A DNA stretch of 6,426 bases from Luminiphilus sp. (GTDB lineage Bacteria; Pseudomonadota; Gammaproteobacteria; Pseudomonadales; Halieaceae): contig JAKMEU010000030.1 in assembly GCA_022425845.1 (NCBI GenBank), positions 1-6,426 of the forward strand, in the 5' to 3' direction. The number at the start of each line of letters is the position of its first letter. The first letter of the stretch is position 1. Position numbers and translations under genes: made by a program. Below the pieces are notes generated by a model. That model saw only the letters and a list, made by a program, of their open reading frames with translations. It had not been told where the DNA came from and searched no databases. Of this stretch, positions 5,987 to 6,426 are shown piece by piece.

Positions 5987-5995
5987 TGATATAAG
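5987..5995 (+). promoter_or_regulatory. Extended -10 promoter element for the carboxyltransferase gene
   Basis: TGATATAAG matches the extended -10 pattern TG-N-TATAAT in all but the last base. No good -35 is visible at normal spacing. Transcription would begin near 6002, downstream of the ATG at 6001, which favours ATG 6031 as the true start with a leader of about 29 nt. Confidence 0.4.
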
Positions 5996-6030
5996 CTTTG
6001 ATGAAACTTCGACGGGGCGCGGCTGCATTC

Positions 6031-6426
6031 ATGACCTGGGAATCTGAAACCGAAGAAATTGTGCGTCGACGTGAGCTGGCTCTCGGTCAGGGTGGTGCTG
6101 AGGCCATCGCGAAGCAACACAGCCAGAACCGACTCACGGTACGGGAACGCATCGACTGTTTGATAGATCCCGGCAGTTTCGAGGAGGTGGGGCCCGCTGC
6201 CGGGTCACCCCAGTATGACCCGGACGGCAACTTAATCGCTTTTGATCCCGCCAACTTCGTGCTGGGATTTGCCAAGGTAGATGGGCGTCGCATTGTGGTC
6301 GGAGGCGAAGATTTTACCCTGCGGGGAGGCTCTCCCTCTCCGGCCGGACTGCGTAAGAGCGTGTACGCTGAAGAGCTTGCGGTGCAGTATCGCCTGCCCC
6401 TGGTGCGTCTCCATGAGGGGTCAGGG
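6031..6426 (+). CDS. Acyl-CoA carboxylase carboxyltransferase (beta) subunit, N-terminal part
   Basis: The frame is open from ATG 6031 to the window end, giving 132 residues of a family whose members are usually about 500 or more. The start (MTWESETEEIVRRRELALGQGG) and the RLTVRERIDCLIDPGSFEEVG block are characteristic of carboxyltransferase subunits of the propionyl-, methylcrotonyl- or acetyl-CoA carboxylase type. NFVLGFAKVDGRRIVVGGEDFTLRGGS then resembles the crotonase-like core that binds the acyl-CoA. These subunits move a carboxyl group from biotin to an acyl-CoA in the cytoplasm. The substrate cannot be told from this fragment, so no symbol is given. An in-frame ATG at 6001 would add ten basic or alanine-rich residues; family alignment and the promoter position favour 6031. 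A GGGG at 6014-6017 is the only ribosome-site candidate. The gene is divergent from selA and shows no functional link to selenium. Confidence 0.88.
   Translation, partial: MTWESETEEIVRRRELALGQGGAEAIAKQHSQNRLTVRERIDCLIDPGSFEEVGPAAGSPQYDPDGNLIAFDPANFVLGFAKVDGRRIVVGGEDFTLRGGSPSPAGLRKSVYAEELAVQYRLPLVRLHEGSG

Noticed and set aside
5865..6047. A 60-codon plus-strand ORF upstream of and overlapping the carboxyltransferase start.
   Set aside because: It shows no domain and no ribosome site, and it overlaps the well-supported gene in another frame.

Overview
The window looks like a GC-rich gammaproteobacterial chromosome. A marine lineage of the Halieaceae/OM60-NOR5 kind is a guess, based on the DUF3604 protein and the E. 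coli-like SelA and SelB; nothing here fixes the taxon. The theme is selenocysteine (Sec). A complete decoding set, selA-selB-selC, lies on the minus strand, and a gene that needs it lies on the plus strand of the same window.

Layout, left to right. (1) Positions 2-472 (+): C-terminal part of a DUF3604 protein, cut by the window edge. (2) Positions 641-1405 (+): one selenoprotein gene, a membrane-anchored redoxin. An in-frame UGA at 1031-1033 makes it look like two short ORFs. It has a WUPYC motif and a SECIS-like hairpin just after the UGA. (3) Positions 1452-2080 (-): a two-gene unit of a four-helix membrane protein and a small XRE-type regulator. An AT-rich promoter upstream carries two matching palindromes 41 bp apart. 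(4) Positions 2182-2295: a non-genic stretch with three imperfect 21-bp units. (5) Positions 2298-5759 (-): selA, selB and tRNA-Sec in that transcription order. selA and selB overlap by 4 nt, and tRNA-Sec starts 6 nt after the selB stop. (6) Positions 5760-6030: intergenic DNA between divergent genes, with a strong palindrome and an extended -10 element. (7) Positions 6031-6426 (+): N-terminal part of an acyl-CoA carboxylase carboxyltransferase subunit, cut by the window edge.

How it fits together: SelA converts Ser-tRNA-Sec to Sec-tRNA-Sec. The tRNA carries anticodon UCA. SelB delivers it to UGA codons followed by a SECIS hairpin. The redoxin at 641-1405 is a likely client. No selD (selenophosphate synthetase) is visible, so it must lie elsewhere.

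The most unusual observations are the unrecognised selenoprotein and a tRNA-Sec whose acceptor plus T-stem strand is 12 nt long, where E. coli has 13. The twin operators of the XRE/membrane-protein unit are also notable.
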